Shown: positions 25,018 through 34,672, counted from the stretch's first letter. The stretch is DNA of 64,000 nt from Octadecabacter ascidiaceicola (GCF_900185015.1 NZ_FXYD01000006.1:104009-168008), one strand, 5' to 3'. The notes: a model not told the origin generated them from the letters alone. Numbers and translations are program-made.

Positions 25018-26243
25018 GCTGTTTCCTCAAAGAAATATGGGGCTAAGGCACATTCAATTTGCGCATGAATTAGCCTTCGTGCCTGCCCGCCTTGTAGTCC
25101 TTCGGCACGGTCGAGAACAATCTGGTCAAAGGCCGTTCGCAAAAGGGCGTCAGGGATTGACGAGTCTAGTTCTGCCAAAAGATCCTGCACCGCTGACAGA
25201 GCATCTGGTAGCGGCCAATAGTAGCGGATACGATCCGCTAGCCCGAAGTGGCGTTGTGCAAATAGCGCGTGATCATCGCCACTATAATGTCCTTTCCAAT
25301 GGGTTGGGTCAGCCCCCATTACCTCTTCCATCGTTGCTTGCAGAGCACCTTTGGATGGCCGCAATTGATCAAGAGCGTACAGAGCTTCGCGATAGGCAAA
25401 GGTCAACGCGGGGCCTACTTTTTGAAAGGCGAAACCGAGTTCGGCCAAACGGGGGTATACGGCGGGGTCTTGATAGTCGGTCGAGTGCGCCTCTAAGCAA
25501 ACGTGAGGGTGGTCTTCCAATGCGTCAAGCAAGTGTGGATCGCGCTCCATTGGTAAGGCGTGCACGGCTGTCGGGCTAAATTCCACACCGGGTTGCACAA
25601 CCAATCCACCAATTTTGTCTGCCATGTCACCAAAAGCCGTATCATGAGCCGCGAGCGTCTTTCGGGCCGCGCTGGGTGACGTCGGCGGAATTTCACCATG
25701 TTCATCAACCCGCGCACCGCCAGGGGGCGGAACCTCAGTGCCGACAACGAACAAGAGGTCATCGCGGGTGTCACAACAAATCTTCGCTAACCTGGCCGAA
25801 CGCGCAGCGGTCACTTCATCATCCGATTGCGAAGGCTCGCCAGCGCACCCTTCGGAACAATCGAGGTGGATTTTACTAAACCCTGCAGCGACATAGTCGC
25901 GAACCATCACATCGGCCTTAGCCATCGCCGAGTTGGCATCTTTCGCGCGCCAAGCCTGCGGCCCCAAATGATCACCTCCAAAAACTATACGTTCGCGATC
26001 GACCCCTTCAGCATCGGCTAAGCCATTCACAAAACTGACAAAGCCCGCAGGCGTCATTCCGGTATACCCGCCGTCCTGATTGACCTGATTTGAAGTGGCC
26101 TCAATTACGACATGACGATCCAAACGCTGCGCCATAGCCAAAGACGCCTTCAAAACATCCGGTTGCGCCGAACAAACGGAAGGGATTGCCACCCGTTCAC
26201 CTGCGCGGTTGCGCCTGATGATATCTCTTAGCACATCAAACAT
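25014..26243 (-). CDS. agaZ: D-tagatose-1,6-bisphosphate aldolase accessory subunit / tagatose-6-P kinase-like (GatZ/KbaZ/AgaZ)
   Basis: A 409-residue GatZ/KbaZ-family protein: IPSVCSAQPDVLKASL, VIEATSNQVNQDGGYTGMTP, FGGDHLGPQAW and FSKIHLDCSEGCAGE are all family signatures. In enteric bacteria it supports the class II aldolase KbaY/GatY; in some bacteria the family has been proposed to phosphorylate tagatose-6-P. No KbaY/GatY aldolase is in the window. The start 26243 overlaps the ROK kinase end by 8 bp; the open frame upstream of it lies inside that gene and was rejected. Its presence points to GalNAc/galactosamine metabolism. Confidence 0.9.
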   Translation of the reverse strand: MFDVLRDIIRRNRAGERVAIPSVCSAQPDVLKASLAMAQRLDRHVVIEATSNQVNQDGGYTGMTPAGFVSFVNGLADAEGVDRERIVFGGDHLGPQAWRAKDANSAMAKADVMVRDYVAAGFSKIHLDCSEGCAGEPSQSDDEVTAARSARLAKICCDTRDDLLFVVGTEVPPPGGARVDEHGEIPPTSPSAARKTLAAHDTAFGDMADKIGGLVVQPGVEFSPTAVHALPMERDPHLLDALEDHPHVCLEAHSTDYQDPAVYPRLAELGFAFQKVGPALTFAYREALYALDQLRPSKGALQATMEEVMGADPTHWKGHYSGDDHALFAQRHFGLADRIRYYWPLPDALSAVQDLLAELDSSIPDALLRTAFDQIVLDRAEGLQGGQARRLIHAQIECALAPYFFEETA

Positions 26244-27141
26244 TGAGTTGCTCCTGCCATGCGGCAAAAGCGGCGCCACGTGCACCACTTGTGTCCCCAC
26301 CCTCGGCCAAGACCAATCTAGATGTACCAAAGCCGGGCAGCTGCGCTGCTTTGGCAGCGGCGGTCAAGTCATCAACGATTCCATCGATTTGGGTCAAACC
26401 GCCCCCTAAAATGATCAGGTCAGGGTCGACCGTCAGAGTTAACGTATGTAGCAAGTCGGCGGTCAGGTCGCACCAGACCCGCCATACATATTCCATTGAG
26501 TTATCGCGTGCCGCCGCAATCTGATGTGTGGTCAATTCTTGGCCTGTTATATGTTTCGCCAGTCGCACAAGACCAGGACCGGCGATATAGGTTTCAATAC
26601 ATCCCGTACGCCCACATCCGCATTGCCAGATCGGCAAGTCGTATTGCGCCACCAGATGGGCAGGCGCTGAGGTGTGTCCGAACTCACCCCCCGTTAAAGT
26701 TGGGCCTTGCAGGATGCGTTGATCAACCGAAATGCCGCCACCAATGCCAGTACCAAGGATGAGCGCCATCACTGTGCGATGGCCTTTTCCGAGGCCAAAT
26801 ACCGCCTCCGAGAGCGCCAATGCACGACAATCGTTTACATATTTGATGGTGCAACCGGCCGCGTGCGCAATATCTGCCGGAAATGGGTGACCCGTAGCGA
26901 CCAGATTGGCTGTTAGGGCCTGACCGTTATTAGGATTAACCAAGCCTGCCGCACCGATACCGACCGGTGTTCCAGTGGCCGTTTGGCCAACTGCCCAATT
27001 GATCTGTAAAGCAACAGCATTGACCAACGCGTCATAGTCATGTGGCGTGTCAACTCTTTGGCGTGCAATCACTGTCCATTTTTCGTCAAAGATCTGCGTC
27101 TCGATCTTCGTTCCACCAAGGTCTATCCCAATCGCTGTCAT
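26236..27141 (-). CDS. ROK-family N-acetylhexosamine kinase
   Basis: A 301-residue ROK kinase. IGIDLGGTKIETQIF at 4-18 is the phosphate loop, ALILGTGIGGGI is the second glycine-rich motif, and the zinc site is GHTSAP with CGCGRTGCIETY. It is probably N-acetylglucosamine or N-acetylgalactosamine kinase, making the 6-phosphate for NagA. Cytoplasmic phosphorylation fits an ABC-type uptake system rather than a PTS. ATG 27141 overlaps the agaS stop. Confidence 0.9.
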   Translation of the reverse strand: MTAIGIDLGGTKIETQIFDEKWTVIARQRVDTPHDYDALVNAVALQINWAVGQTATGTPVGIGAAGLVNPNNGQALTANLVATGHPFPADIAHAAGCTIKYVNDCRALALSEAVFGLGKGHRTVMALILGTGIGGGISVDQRILQGPTLTGGEFGHTSAPAHLVAQYDLPIWQCGCGRTGCIETYIAGPGLVRLAKHITGQELTTHQIAAARDNSMEYVWRVWCDLTADLLHTLTLTVDPDLIILGGGLTQIDGIVDDLTAAAKAAQLPGFGTSRLVLAEGGDTSGARGAAFAAWQEQLNV

Positions 27142-28190
27142 GTCGTCACTGGATATAGTTTGACGTCAGACACAACACGGCTGAGCGTGGATTGCCCTGA
27201 AAACGGATCATCTACGTTCAAGCCAAGGGAATGGGCCCACATCACCCCTTTCACCTGGGCTTGTGCGACACAAAGCGGTGCAGCCCATGCGGCACCGAAA
27301 GGCATGGCAACATCGATGTCTCCACCTGGTCCGATTGTTTGTACTGTTGAGCGAGGGAATTGTTGCTGCAACTCTTTAGCAAGATCTGTGCCGTAATTCT
27401 GCGTTGGTTGATTGGGGTTAAGGAAAATGGTGATTGCGGTGCTGTCCGTAACGAATGCTTTTGGCCCATGCCGAAACCCGAGCGTGCTGTCCCAAAGTGC
27501 CGGCATTTGGCCTGCGGAAAGTTCCATAACTTTCAGCGCAGCTTCGCGTGCAGCAAAGGTCAACGGACCGGCACCAACATAGACCGCGCGGCCGGGGCGA
27601 TCGCCTGCGATGAGCTGCGGAAGCAAGTTGTCCAGCTGATCAGCAAGGGCATTTAAACGGGCCGGAACATCACATTTAACATCAAAAAGCGCGAGCGCTG
27701 TCAGCAACATCGTCGAAAAGCTCGATGTCATTGCGAAACCAGCATCATGCGTTGCGTCAGGTAAAATGATGACCTGAGCGGGACCAGTACTAACCCGCGT
27801 CGCAAGCGCGCCATCCTTGTTGCATGTTATATTCAGCCGTGGCGCGTCAGGCACTAAAGCATCTAGCGCATCCATAGTTCCGATGCTTTCGGCGCTGTTG
27901 CCCGAACGACCGAAACTGACAACGAGAGGGCGTGCACCTGCTAAGACATGAGCCGGATCAGCGACAAGATCGGTGCTGGGCACAGATCGCGTACCTTTTA
28001 CAGATGCGGCAACAATGTCGCCGATATAGGCACTTGTACCTGCACCACAGAACCAGACTTCATCAAAGACCTGATCAGAAATCCAGCCGCGCAAGCCTGC
28101 CACATCAAGCGTCGCACCCCAGCTACGCCAGATTTCAGGCTGGCTATGGATTTCGCGCCAAGTCGCCCAATTTGTAAGCCCTTCAATCAT
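27138..28190 (-). CDS. agaS: SIS-domain amino-sugar isomerase/deaminase (AgaS-like)
   Basis: A 350-residue protein with two SIS domains (about 35-170 and 200-330). Segments VWFCGAGTSAYIGDIVA, VSFGRSGNSAESIG and TSSFSTMLLTALALF match AgaS, which deaminates galactosamine-6-P to tagatose-6-P. It overlaps the next gene at both ends by 4 bp. A second SIS protein directly upstream looks GlcN-6-P specific, so the operon probably processes both epimers. Confidence 0.87.
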   Translation of the reverse strand: MIEGLTNWATWREIHSQPEIWRSWGATLDVAGLRGWISDQVFDEVWFCGAGTSAYIGDIVAASVKGTRSVPSTDLVADPAHVLAGARPLVVSFGRSGNSAESIGTMDALDALVPDAPRLNITCNKDGALATRVSTGPAQVIILPDATHDAGFAMTSSFSTMLLTALALFDVKCDVPARLNALADQLDNLLPQLIAGDRPGRAVYVGAGPLTFAAREAALKVMELSAGQMPALWDSTLGFRHGPKAFVTDSTAITIFLNPNQPTQNYGTDLAKELQQQFPRSTVQTIGPGGDIDVAMPFGAAWAAPLCVAQAQVKGVMWAHSLGLNVDDPFSGQSTLSRVVSDVKLYPVTT

Positions 28191-29188
28191 GTTGTTTTCG
28201 TAACCTTTGACAAAGTTTCAGGCATGTCGGGGTCAAGCCCCAACGCAAGTGCTGTGTTCAAGATCACAGGATACAGCATCGCCAGCAATACGGCCGCTGC
28301 CGCTGCCGGCGTTACGGCCTCACCGCCTAAATCGGAAAGCCGCACGCGATGCACATCGCAATCAACTGAACGGAAGCGCGCTTCTGCCTGATCTAGGCTG
28401 TCTTGAATATCGTCAAGCCCCGTATCCAACATCAGCACCATCAACGGATTCGTGGCGAGCTGCAAAGGACCGTGAAGCACTTCTGAGCTCGAGTAAGCTT
28501 CTGCATGAATAGCGCAACATTCCTTGAGCTTGAGCGCGACCTCATGCGCAGCCCCATATCCGGTATCGCGTCCAATGACATAGACATGACGCGCCCGAAG
28601 GAATGCTGCCTGCAGCCCTGCAGCTTGACCATGCGGCAGGGTCATTTCGCCCACGGCATTCGCAGCATGCTGTGCTCTGTTGGCGTAACTGGGTTGAAGT
28701 TTGCTCAGCAAGGCCATGCCTGCAGCAACGGCGCCAACCACAGATTTGGTCGCTGGCACTGCCAGTTCTGGGCCCGCATCTATCGGGAGGGTCACGTCAG
28801 AGACTTTTTCAACGGCGCTGTTTTCCTGGTTGGTCAGTGCCAAAACTCGGGCACCGGCTTTCGCTGCCCCTTCGGCAGAATGAACAAGGTCGTGGCTTGC
28901 ACCTGATTGGCTGATAACCAACGTCGCGCAACCTGCCATCGCGACGCCGTCACCAATTGAAAAGACCGAAGGTGGCAGCGATGTCATGGGCACACCCAGT
29001 TCACGCATGAATTCATAGGACAATATATTTGCCGCAGCGTCTGATGATCCGCGCGCAATTGTATAGATCGCGTTTGGCATCTCAATTGGGCCAGATACGG
29101 TCTGCGTCACGGACTTCGCGAACACCTCAAGACATTGCGCTGATTCCGCCGCCATCAAGCAGCCAGGCGTTTTGTTTTCTAGTGTCAT
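28187..29188 (-). CDS. SIS-domain glucosamine-6-phosphate deaminase, NagB-II type
   Basis: A 333-residue double-SIS protein related to the isomerase half of GlmS but without the glutaminase domain: YTIARGSSDAAANILSYEFMRELGVP (about 43-68), VISQSGASHDLVHSAEGA and VYVIGRDTGYGAAHEVALKLKECCAIHAEAYSSSEVLHGP. This is the NagB-II pattern, converting GlcN-6-P to fructose-6-P and ammonia. No classical NagB is seen in the window, so it would fill that step. Starts and stops overlap its neighbours by 4 bp. Confidence 0.88.
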   Translation of the reverse strand: MTLENKTPGCLMAAESAQCLEVFAKSVTQTVSGPIEMPNAIYTIARGSSDAAANILSYEFMRELGVPMTSLPPSVFSIGDGVAMAGCATLVISQSGASHDLVHSAEGAAKAGARVLALTNQENSAVEKVSDVTLPIDAGPELAVPATKSVVGAVAAGMALLSKLQPSYANRAQHAANAVGEMTLPHGQAAGLQAAFLRARHVYVIGRDTGYGAAHEVALKLKECCAIHAEAYSSSEVLHGPLQLATNPLMVLMLDTGLDDIQDSLDQAEARFRSVDCDVHRVRLSDLGGEAVTPAAAAAVLLAMLYPVILNTALALGLDPDMPETLSKVTKTT

Positions 29189-30444
29189 GCTCTTAGTCCA
29201 AACTTATCAAATTCTCGCCATGTGGCAGTTAAATCAACTATGCCGCCGCTGATCCGAGCCTCATCGAGGGCCATAGCCGCCAACCCTGCTTCAAGGGCAT
29301 CAACAACGCCAACCGGTAGGTCGTCTACATCTCCGCGTAGGAATGCGACGATGTCATCGACCATCATATGGTCGGCGCCATAATGTGATGACGCGCGAGC
29401 GGCGTTCATCTGAGTGTAGTCATGCGCTGCGATAACCGAACCGTCGCGCGCGGTTGCTTTCAGTTTTCCCCGGACAAAGTCGCCCTCAGCCATGCCATGT
29501 GTCCCCATCACACAGAACCTGCGGTGCTCATCGGGAACGTTTAAGTTGGTGTGAAAGGTCAAAGATGCGCCGCTTTCGTACTGCAACAGTGCTGTTTGAT
29601 AGTCGATTATGTCACCGTCTGAGTGGAATGCATCATTGGTGCTGTTCCACACCGACGGCTTGTGATGCATGATTTCATTTTCAACATTAGAGAACGGAGC
29701 GTTGTCCGGAACGAAGGACTTACGGCCACCAAAACTAGCGACTTTGGTCGGGCGGGACTTCGTCACCATGTTGTAAATATCGATGTCATGACAACATTTT
29801 TCCAGCATGAATCCACCGGACCAAGATGTCATACGCCGCCAGTCGCGCATAAAGAACGCGCCGTGATAGGGTGCAATATGTTCATTGGCTTCAAGCGATA
29901 CGACAGGGCCCAGATCGTTAAGCACAGCGCGCAGATCAACCATATGCTGAGAATAACGTAAAACCAGTCCAACCATCACCCGATCCGTACCGTACTCCGC
30001 AAGCAGAGACGCCAGTTCCATAGTGTCTTCTTTGGTCGTGACGACAGGTTTCTCGGTGAAAATGCGCACCCCTGCTTTCAAACCCATCTTGATATGATCC
30101 AGATGGAAACTGTTGGGTGAACCGACGAAGAAAAGGTCGGGTTTGGTTTCTGTCAACATCGTTTCTATGTCGTCAAAGCGGGGCGTATTACGCCGCAATT
30201 CAGCACATGCGGCAAATCCGGCCCGAAGTTGTGCTATCTTGGGTACATCAGGGAACCCTGGAAACACTTGATCTGGGATCAACGCACGCACCGCATCGGT
30301 GTCGATCGTTGTGCCGTCAACCTCAAGCGCTGAGGCCGGTTGCGGGTCGTAATAACCCACCAACTCCGCTTCCGGCATCGCTTCTTTCAGAATGGATAGC
30401 ACATGGGAGGCGCGCAGCCCCAAGCCTGCTGTTATGACTTTCAT
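29185..30444 (-). CDS. Gfo/Idh/MocA-family oxidoreductase
   Basis: A 419-residue NAD(P)-dependent oxidoreductase. The N-terminal Rossmann segment MKVITAGLGLRASHVL is followed by VGSPNSFHLDHIKMGLKAGVRIFTEKPVVTTKEDT, which carries the EKP motif of the family, then a C-terminal beta-sheet domain. The start at 30444 is supported by the SD GGGGAAAGG and by the family alignment. It lies between the ABC ATPase (10-bp gap) and the SIS deaminase. It may oxidise or epimerise an imported sugar; the substrate is unknown. Confidence 0.87.
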   Translation of the reverse strand: MKVITAGLGLRASHVLSILKEAMPEAELVGYYDPQPASALEVDGTTIDTDAVRALIPDQVFPGFPDVPKIAQLRAGFAACAELRRNTPRFDDIETMLTETKPDLFFVGSPNSFHLDHIKMGLKAGVRIFTEKPVVTTKEDTMELASLLAEYGTDRVMVGLVLRYSQHMVDLRAVLNDLGPVVSLEANEHIAPYHGAFFMRDWRRMTSWSGGFMLEKCCHDIDIYNMVTKSRPTKVASFGGRKSFVPDNAPFSNVENEIMHHKPSVWNSTNDAFHSDGDIIDYQTALLQYESGASLTFHTNLNVPDEHRRFCVMGTHGMAEGDFVRGKLKATARDGSVIAAHDYTQMNAARASSHYGADHMMVDDIVAFLRGDVDDLPVGVVDALEAGLAAMALDEARISGGIVDLTATWREFDKFGLRA

Positions 30445-30454
30445 GCCTTTCCCC

Positions 30455-31555
30455 TTAGGCAACCAGCTCTGGCGCTGCTTTGCGACGCAACACGTCACCG
30501 GCAGCATCAAAAACGTGGCAGGCTTCTGGTGCAACGTGAAGCTTCAACGGAGCGCCTTCTTCGATCAACGCGTCACCCGGAAGTGAGGCGCAGAACCGTG
30601 TATCGCCACCAACCGTGCCATACGTGATCGTCGCGCCACCCAGCCGCTCAAGAACCTTGACGGAAATCTCTAGCCCTTCGTTGCCAAGTTGCACATGTTC
30701 GGGGCGAATTCCGACTTCGACCTTGTCGCCAACGCTAACGGTCGCGGTCTCGACTGGCAGTACCATTTGATGACCGCCTTTGAGGTCAACCTTGATGCCT
30801 GACGCATCAACGCCCAGTACGGTTGCGGGGATCAGGTTCATGTTCGGTTGGCCAATAAACGAAGCCACAAATTTTGTCTTTGGGTGGTGATACAATTCCA
30901 TCGGTGAGCCAAATTGTTCGACCCGTCCGCCGTTCAGTACAACAATCCGGTCGGCCATAGTCATAGCTTCAATCTGATCGTGGGTCACATATACCATCGT
31001 GGCATCTAGGTCGCGGTGCAATTGTGTTAGCTCCACTCGCATATCACCGCGCAAGGCCGCATCGAGGTTGGACAGAGGTTCGTCAAACAGGAACACTTTA
31101 GGTTCACGCACAATCGAACGCCCAATTGCAACACGTTGCCGCTGGCCGCCAGATAATTGGCCAGGTTTCAGGTCAAGCTTGTCTGTTAGTTGAAGGATCT
31201 CGGCGGCGCGTTGTACGCGGCCATCGAGATCTGATTTTTCAAGTTTTTGCACACGTAAAGGAAACGCGATATTTTCGTAAACCGAAAGGTGCGGGTAAAG
31301 CGCGTAGGACTGGAACACCATCGAAATTCCGCGATCTACTGGGTGGGCGTCGCTAACGTCTTCACCGCCGATAATGATGGACCCATCCGTTGCCTCTTCC
31401 AAGCCGGCGATGATGCGCAGCAGCGTGGATTTTCCGCAACCTGAGGGGCCGACGAAAACGACGAATTCTTTGTCCTCAATCGCGAGACTGATGTCATGCA
31501 GCACTTTGGCTGAACCAAAGGATTTATTGATGGCATTCAGGTTAAGCGTGGCCAT
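30455..31555 (-). CDS. ABC sugar importer ATP-binding protein (UgpC/MalK type)
   Basis: A 366-residue ATPase from ATG 31555. Walker [10 protein letters not shown] (about 37-45), Q-loop FQSYALYPH, signature [13 protein letters not shown], Walker [14 protein letters not shown] and the H-loop YVTHDQIEAMT are intact, followed by a regulatory TOBE domain (NMNLIPATVLG; VGIRPEHV). It energises the two permeases and binding protein encoded just upstream in the same direction. A start at 31567 (four codons longer) is also possible. Confidence 0.93.
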   Translation of the reverse strand: MATLNLNAINKSFGSAKVLHDISLAIEDKEFVVFVGPSGCGKSTLLRIIAGLEEATDGSIIIGGEDVSDAHPVDRGISMVFQSYALYPHLSVYENIAFPLRVQKLEKSDLDGRVQRAAEILQLTDKLDLKPGQLSGGQRQRVAIGRSIVREPKVFLFDEPLSNLDAALRGDMRVELTQLHRDLDATMVYVTHDQIEAMTMADRIVVLNGGRVEQFGSPMELYHHPKTKFVASFIGQPNMNLIPATVLGVDASGIKVDLKGGHQMVLPVETATVSVGDKVEVGIRPEHVQLGNEGLEISVKVLERLGGATITYGTVGGDTRFCASLPGDALIEEGAPLKLHVAPEACHVFDAAGDVLRRKAAPELVA

Positions 31556-31596
31556 GGGTTCGTCCAATCGTCAATAAATGTAGTGAAAGTGAGGGC

Positions 31597-31629
31597 CCCC
31601 GGGCCACCCAAGATGCGGGCAGCCCGGGG
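31597..31629 (-). terminator. Hairpin between binding-protein and ATPase genes
   Basis: CCCCGGGC (31597-31604) pairs perfectly with GCCCGGGG (31622-31629), and a further inner GGGC/ACCC pairing extends it. It lies 13 bp after the binding-protein stop. There is no T-run, so it is more likely an mRNA-stabilising or partial-termination structure that keeps the binding protein in excess. Confidence 0.5.
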
Positions 31630-31642
31630 AAGGGAGTTGTTT

Positions 31643-32842
31643 TTAAAGCGCTTCTTCGAGCTCTTCGCCGGCGATAGTCACAAGGTTGTCCACGGTGTCA
31701 TCTTCAAGAATGATGCCTTGGATCATGTTCGTGAATACGGACTGCAGCGATTTGAAGTCTTCCAGAAGCGGCTCTGGGCCACCTGTAGAGATCGTCGCTG
31801 TGAAGTTTGGCCAGATACCATCTTTGTAGTAAACGTCAGTCATGCCCATCGCTTCGTAATCAAGGATTGGTGTCAGACCCCAAGAGCTGTCGAGGTCGTA
31901 CTGACTGTCACCGGACGTAATCCGCTGGGCAAGATCATGCGCCAATTCTTCATGGCCGGATCCTTTGAATACAACGATCGAGTCTGTGATCAGGATTGTG
32001 CCGCTTTCACCGGATGGGCCAGCAGGGACAGGCGCAACCAGCTGGTTGATGTCCTCGTTGTGCTGTCCGTGACCCCAAGGACCCTGAACATACATTGCGA
32101 TCTGACCATCGTTGAACAGGTCTTTCAGCTGGTCGCGTTCCCAAGCGGTCGGGCCTTCCTGAGCAACCGCAACGAGGCTGCCGTAGAACTCAAGCGTTTC
32201 GCGTGTCTGCTGGCTGTCGAGCATGTTTTCGCCCGTCACGGGATCGATCACCACGCCACCGTTTGAATAGAGGTAGTTCAGGAATTGGTGCATTGTGTTG
32301 TCGAAATCTTTACCGGCGAGGCCAACGCCTGCGGCATCTGTATTGTCGACAACACCTTGCGCCATAGCGGACATCTCGGCCCAAGTTGTTGGAGCAACAC
32401 ATTCCTGTCCGGACTCTTCGACGATATCACAGTTGATATAGAGAGCCTTGGTCGAAAACGCATGCGGGTAGCCCCACTGTGTGCCTTCAATTGTCACTGT
32501 GTTCAGAACGCCGTCTTGGTAGATCACGTCCTCTTGAATGTCGGCTGCAACAATCAGGTCATTGTTGGCCAACTGACGCAATGTGCGTGAGCCCATGTAT
32601 GCGATGGAAGGTGGATCACCCGCAGCAGCCAGCGTCAGTGACTTGTCCTGACATGTACCCCACGGCACAGCCTCGAGGTTTACCGTCACGCCGTCGTGGT
32701 CGGCTTCGAATTGATCAACAACAGCCTGATCGGCTTCGCGGACTTCGCCGCCGCACATGATAAAGTGCAACTCTTCTGCCTGTGCTGACATAGCAGTGCC
32801 CGAAAGCAGCAGCGCGCCCATTGTTAGGTTCATAAGTTTCAT
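31643..32842 (-). CDS. ABC sugar importer periplasmic binding protein
   Basis: A 399-residue family 1 solute-binding protein. Residues 1-22 are a Sec signal peptide (LLLSGTAMSAQA, then EELHFIMCGG). The mature part has the VVDQFEADHDGVTVNLEAVPWG segment, GDPPSIAYMGSRTL and MYVQGPWG typical of sugar-binding proteins such as MalE/UgpB. ATG at 32842 has SD AGGGAGA. It lies between the permease and ATPase genes in the amino-sugar operon; an N-acetylhexosamine or its disaccharide is the probable ligand. Confidence 0.92.
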   Translation of the reverse strand: MKLMNLTMGALLLSGTAMSAQAEELHFIMCGGEVREADQAVVDQFEADHDGVTVNLEAVPWGTCQDKSLTLAAAGDPPSIAYMGSRTLRQLANNDLIVAADIQEDVIYQDGVLNTVTIEGTQWGYPHAFSTKALYINCDIVEESGQECVAPTTWAEMSAMAQGVVDNTDAAGVGLAGKDFDNTMHQFLNYLYSNGGVVIDPVTGENMLDSQQTRETLEFYGSLVAVAQEGPTAWERDQLKDLFNDGQIAMYVQGPWGHGQHNEDINQLVAPVPAGPSGESGTILITDSIVVFKGSGHEELAHDLAQRITSGDSQYDLDSSWGLTPILDYEAMGMTDVYYKDGIWPNFTATISTGGPEPLLEDFKSLQSVFTNMIQGIILEDDTVDNLVTIAGEELEEAL

Positions 32843-32883
32843 TTGGTAGTCTCCCTTTGTTGGTAGTCTGGTTAGTGCGTTGG

Positions 32884-33726
32884 TTATTCTTTGACCGCGC
32901 CGGCCGTGAGGCCTGCTACGAGATACTTTTGCAGGAACAAGAAGATGAGTAGGACCGGAAGGATGCCAGTTAGGGCTGCAGCCATCATCTGGTTCCATGT
33001 GACATCCTGATAGCCGATGAACTCGAATAGACCGGCGGGCAGGGGTTGCAACTCACGTTGCTGGTTGAATGTAATCGCGAACAGGAATTGCTGGGCATAG
33101 GCGCCGATGAACACGGCGGTGCCGACGACGATCAGGCCAGGTGTCGCCAGCGGCAGAACCACGCGTCGAAGAGTATACATGCGGGACGCGCCATCCACGA
33201 AAGCGGCTTCTTCCAGCTCTTTGGGAATTTTTTCCAAATAGGAACGCAGCAACCAGATACCCGTAGGGATCAGGAAGGCGACACCGGGCACAATCATAGC
33301 CCAATAGGTATTGAGCAGACCCATCGTGCGCAGCACACGGTAAAGCGGGATCAGTAACACAGCACCGGTGAACATGTTCACACCGAGGAATATAGCCAAC
33401 GTTGCGTTCTTGAACGGAAACTCGAGACGGGCATAGGCATAGGCAGCTGGCACCACGAAAATCATCGTCAGGAAAGTTACAGAAAAGGCGATGAAGACCG
33501 AGTTGAAGATATAACGCCCGAGCAGCGGTACGGTTTCCCACATGTCGCTGTAGGCCTGAAAGCTGAAGTCCTCTGACCAGAACTGATAGGGACTGCGGAA
33601 AAGGTGCTCTAATGGGCGCAAGGATGCCATGAACATCTCAAAAAAGGGCAGCAGGATGAAGATCAGGAAGACCGTGATCGCGGCGTAGATGCCGACCATC
33701 TGCAGCTTTGTATACTTATCCATCAT
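32884..33726 (-). CDS. ABC sugar importer permease (MalG type)
   Basis: A 280-residue inner-membrane permease with six predicted spans. The EAA loop reads EEAAFVDGASRMYTLRRVVLPLATPGLI (about 176-203), the contact site for the ATPase. It starts 1 bp after the stop of the partner permease gene, so the two subunits are probably made at equal levels. It belongs to the amino-sugar importer. Confidence 0.93.
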   Translation of the reverse strand: MMDKYTKLQMVGIYAAITVFLIFILLPFFEMFMASLRPLEHLFRSPYQFWSEDFSFQAYSDMWETVPLLGRYIFNSVFIAFSVTFLTMIFVVPAAYAYARLEFPFKNATLAIFLGVNMFTGAVLLIPLYRVLRTMGLLNTYWAMIVPGVAFLIPTGIWLLRSYLEKIPKELEEAAFVDGASRMYTLRRVVLPLATPGLIVVGTAVFIGAYAQQFLFAITFNQQRELQPLPAGLFEFIGYQDVTWNQMMAAALTGILPVLLIFLFLQKYLVAGLTAGAVKE

Positions 33727-33727
33727 C

Positions 33728-34672
33728 TTATTTGGTCCCGTATTTGCGGTTCACGATTTTCAGCACCTGAAGGTAGAGAATTGAGAACACCCCGAGCAGG
33801 AACACGATTATAACTGCGCGCGCCGAACCTTCGCCGAATTTGAAGTTGCCGATGGCTGTCTTGTAGGTGTCAACGATAAGCGTGGTGGTGGCGGCTCGTG
33901 GCCCGCCTTCGGTCAAGATCCAGATGATCTCGAAGCTGTTGAAAGTGAAAATCGCAGACAAGAGCGACATAGACACGATGACCGGCATGATCTGCGGGAT
34001 TGTGATGCGTCGGAAGCGGTACCAACGGCCAGCGCCGTCTACCCACGCGGCCTCATATAGGTCGCGACTTACGCCCTGCATGGCTGCCAGAAAGAACAGG
34101 GTCACCATCGGTGTGCCAACCCAGACGTCAGCGACGACCGCCGAGTAAAATGCCGATTGCTTGTAGGCGAGGAATTCGAAAGGCCCATCCGTAATGCCGA
34201 GTGACATCATCGTGCCAGACAGGACGCCGAAATACCCGTTGTACAACCAGAGCCAGCCAATCATGCCAATTGCCATGGGAATGATCCAAGGGGGCATTAC
34301 CAAAACCCGGAACAGTCCGCGCCCCGGCACAGCGGCGTTCAAAAGCGTTGCGCCAATAAGACCAAGTATCAGCTTCAGTCCAACCGACAAAAACATCCAA
34401 TAGAAGGTCCGCACGATCGTTTGATGGAACTTACGGCTATCGGCGAGGTCTTGGTAATTGGCGAGCCCGACATATTCTTCGCCACCAAGGCCTGCTTCCA
34501 TGAATGAAAGACGGATCGTTTCGGCGAGTGGCCAAGCCACAATTACAGCAATGAATAGCATCGCTGGGCCGATCAACAGCCAAGCAAACACAGGCTCAGA
34601 TAGCGTCTTTGCCTTTTTCTTGGCGACAGAAGACTCAGCTTCTTGGCCTGTCGCGTGTGTTGCTTCAGTCAT
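33728..34672 (-). CDS. ABC sugar importer permease (MalF type)
   Basis: A 314-residue permease from ATG 34672 (SD GGGGGGAAAAG). After a charged cytoplasmic N-terminus (about 1-25) there are six predicted spans, and the EAA loop is YEAAWVDGAGRWYRFRRITIPQIMPVI. It is the first gene of the leftward amino-sugar operon and directly downstream of the GntR operator region. The longer frame from 34687 was rejected because the SD fits the inner ATG. Confidence 0.92.
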   Translation of the reverse strand: MTEATHATGQEAESSVAKKKAKTLSEPVFAWLLIGPAMLFIAVIVAWPLAETIRLSFMEAGLGGEEYVGLANYQDLADSRKFHQTIVRTFYWMFLSVGLKLILGLIGATLLNAAVPGRGLFRVLVMPPWIIPMAIGMIGWLWLYNGYFGVLSGTMMSLGITDGPFEFLAYKQSAFYSAVVADVWVGTPMVTLFFLAAMQGVSRDLYEAAWVDGAGRWYRFRRITIPQIMPVIVSMSLLSAIFTFNSFEIIWILTEGGPRAATTTLIVDTYKTAIGNFKFGEGSARAVIIVFLLGVFSILYLQVLKIVNRKYGTK

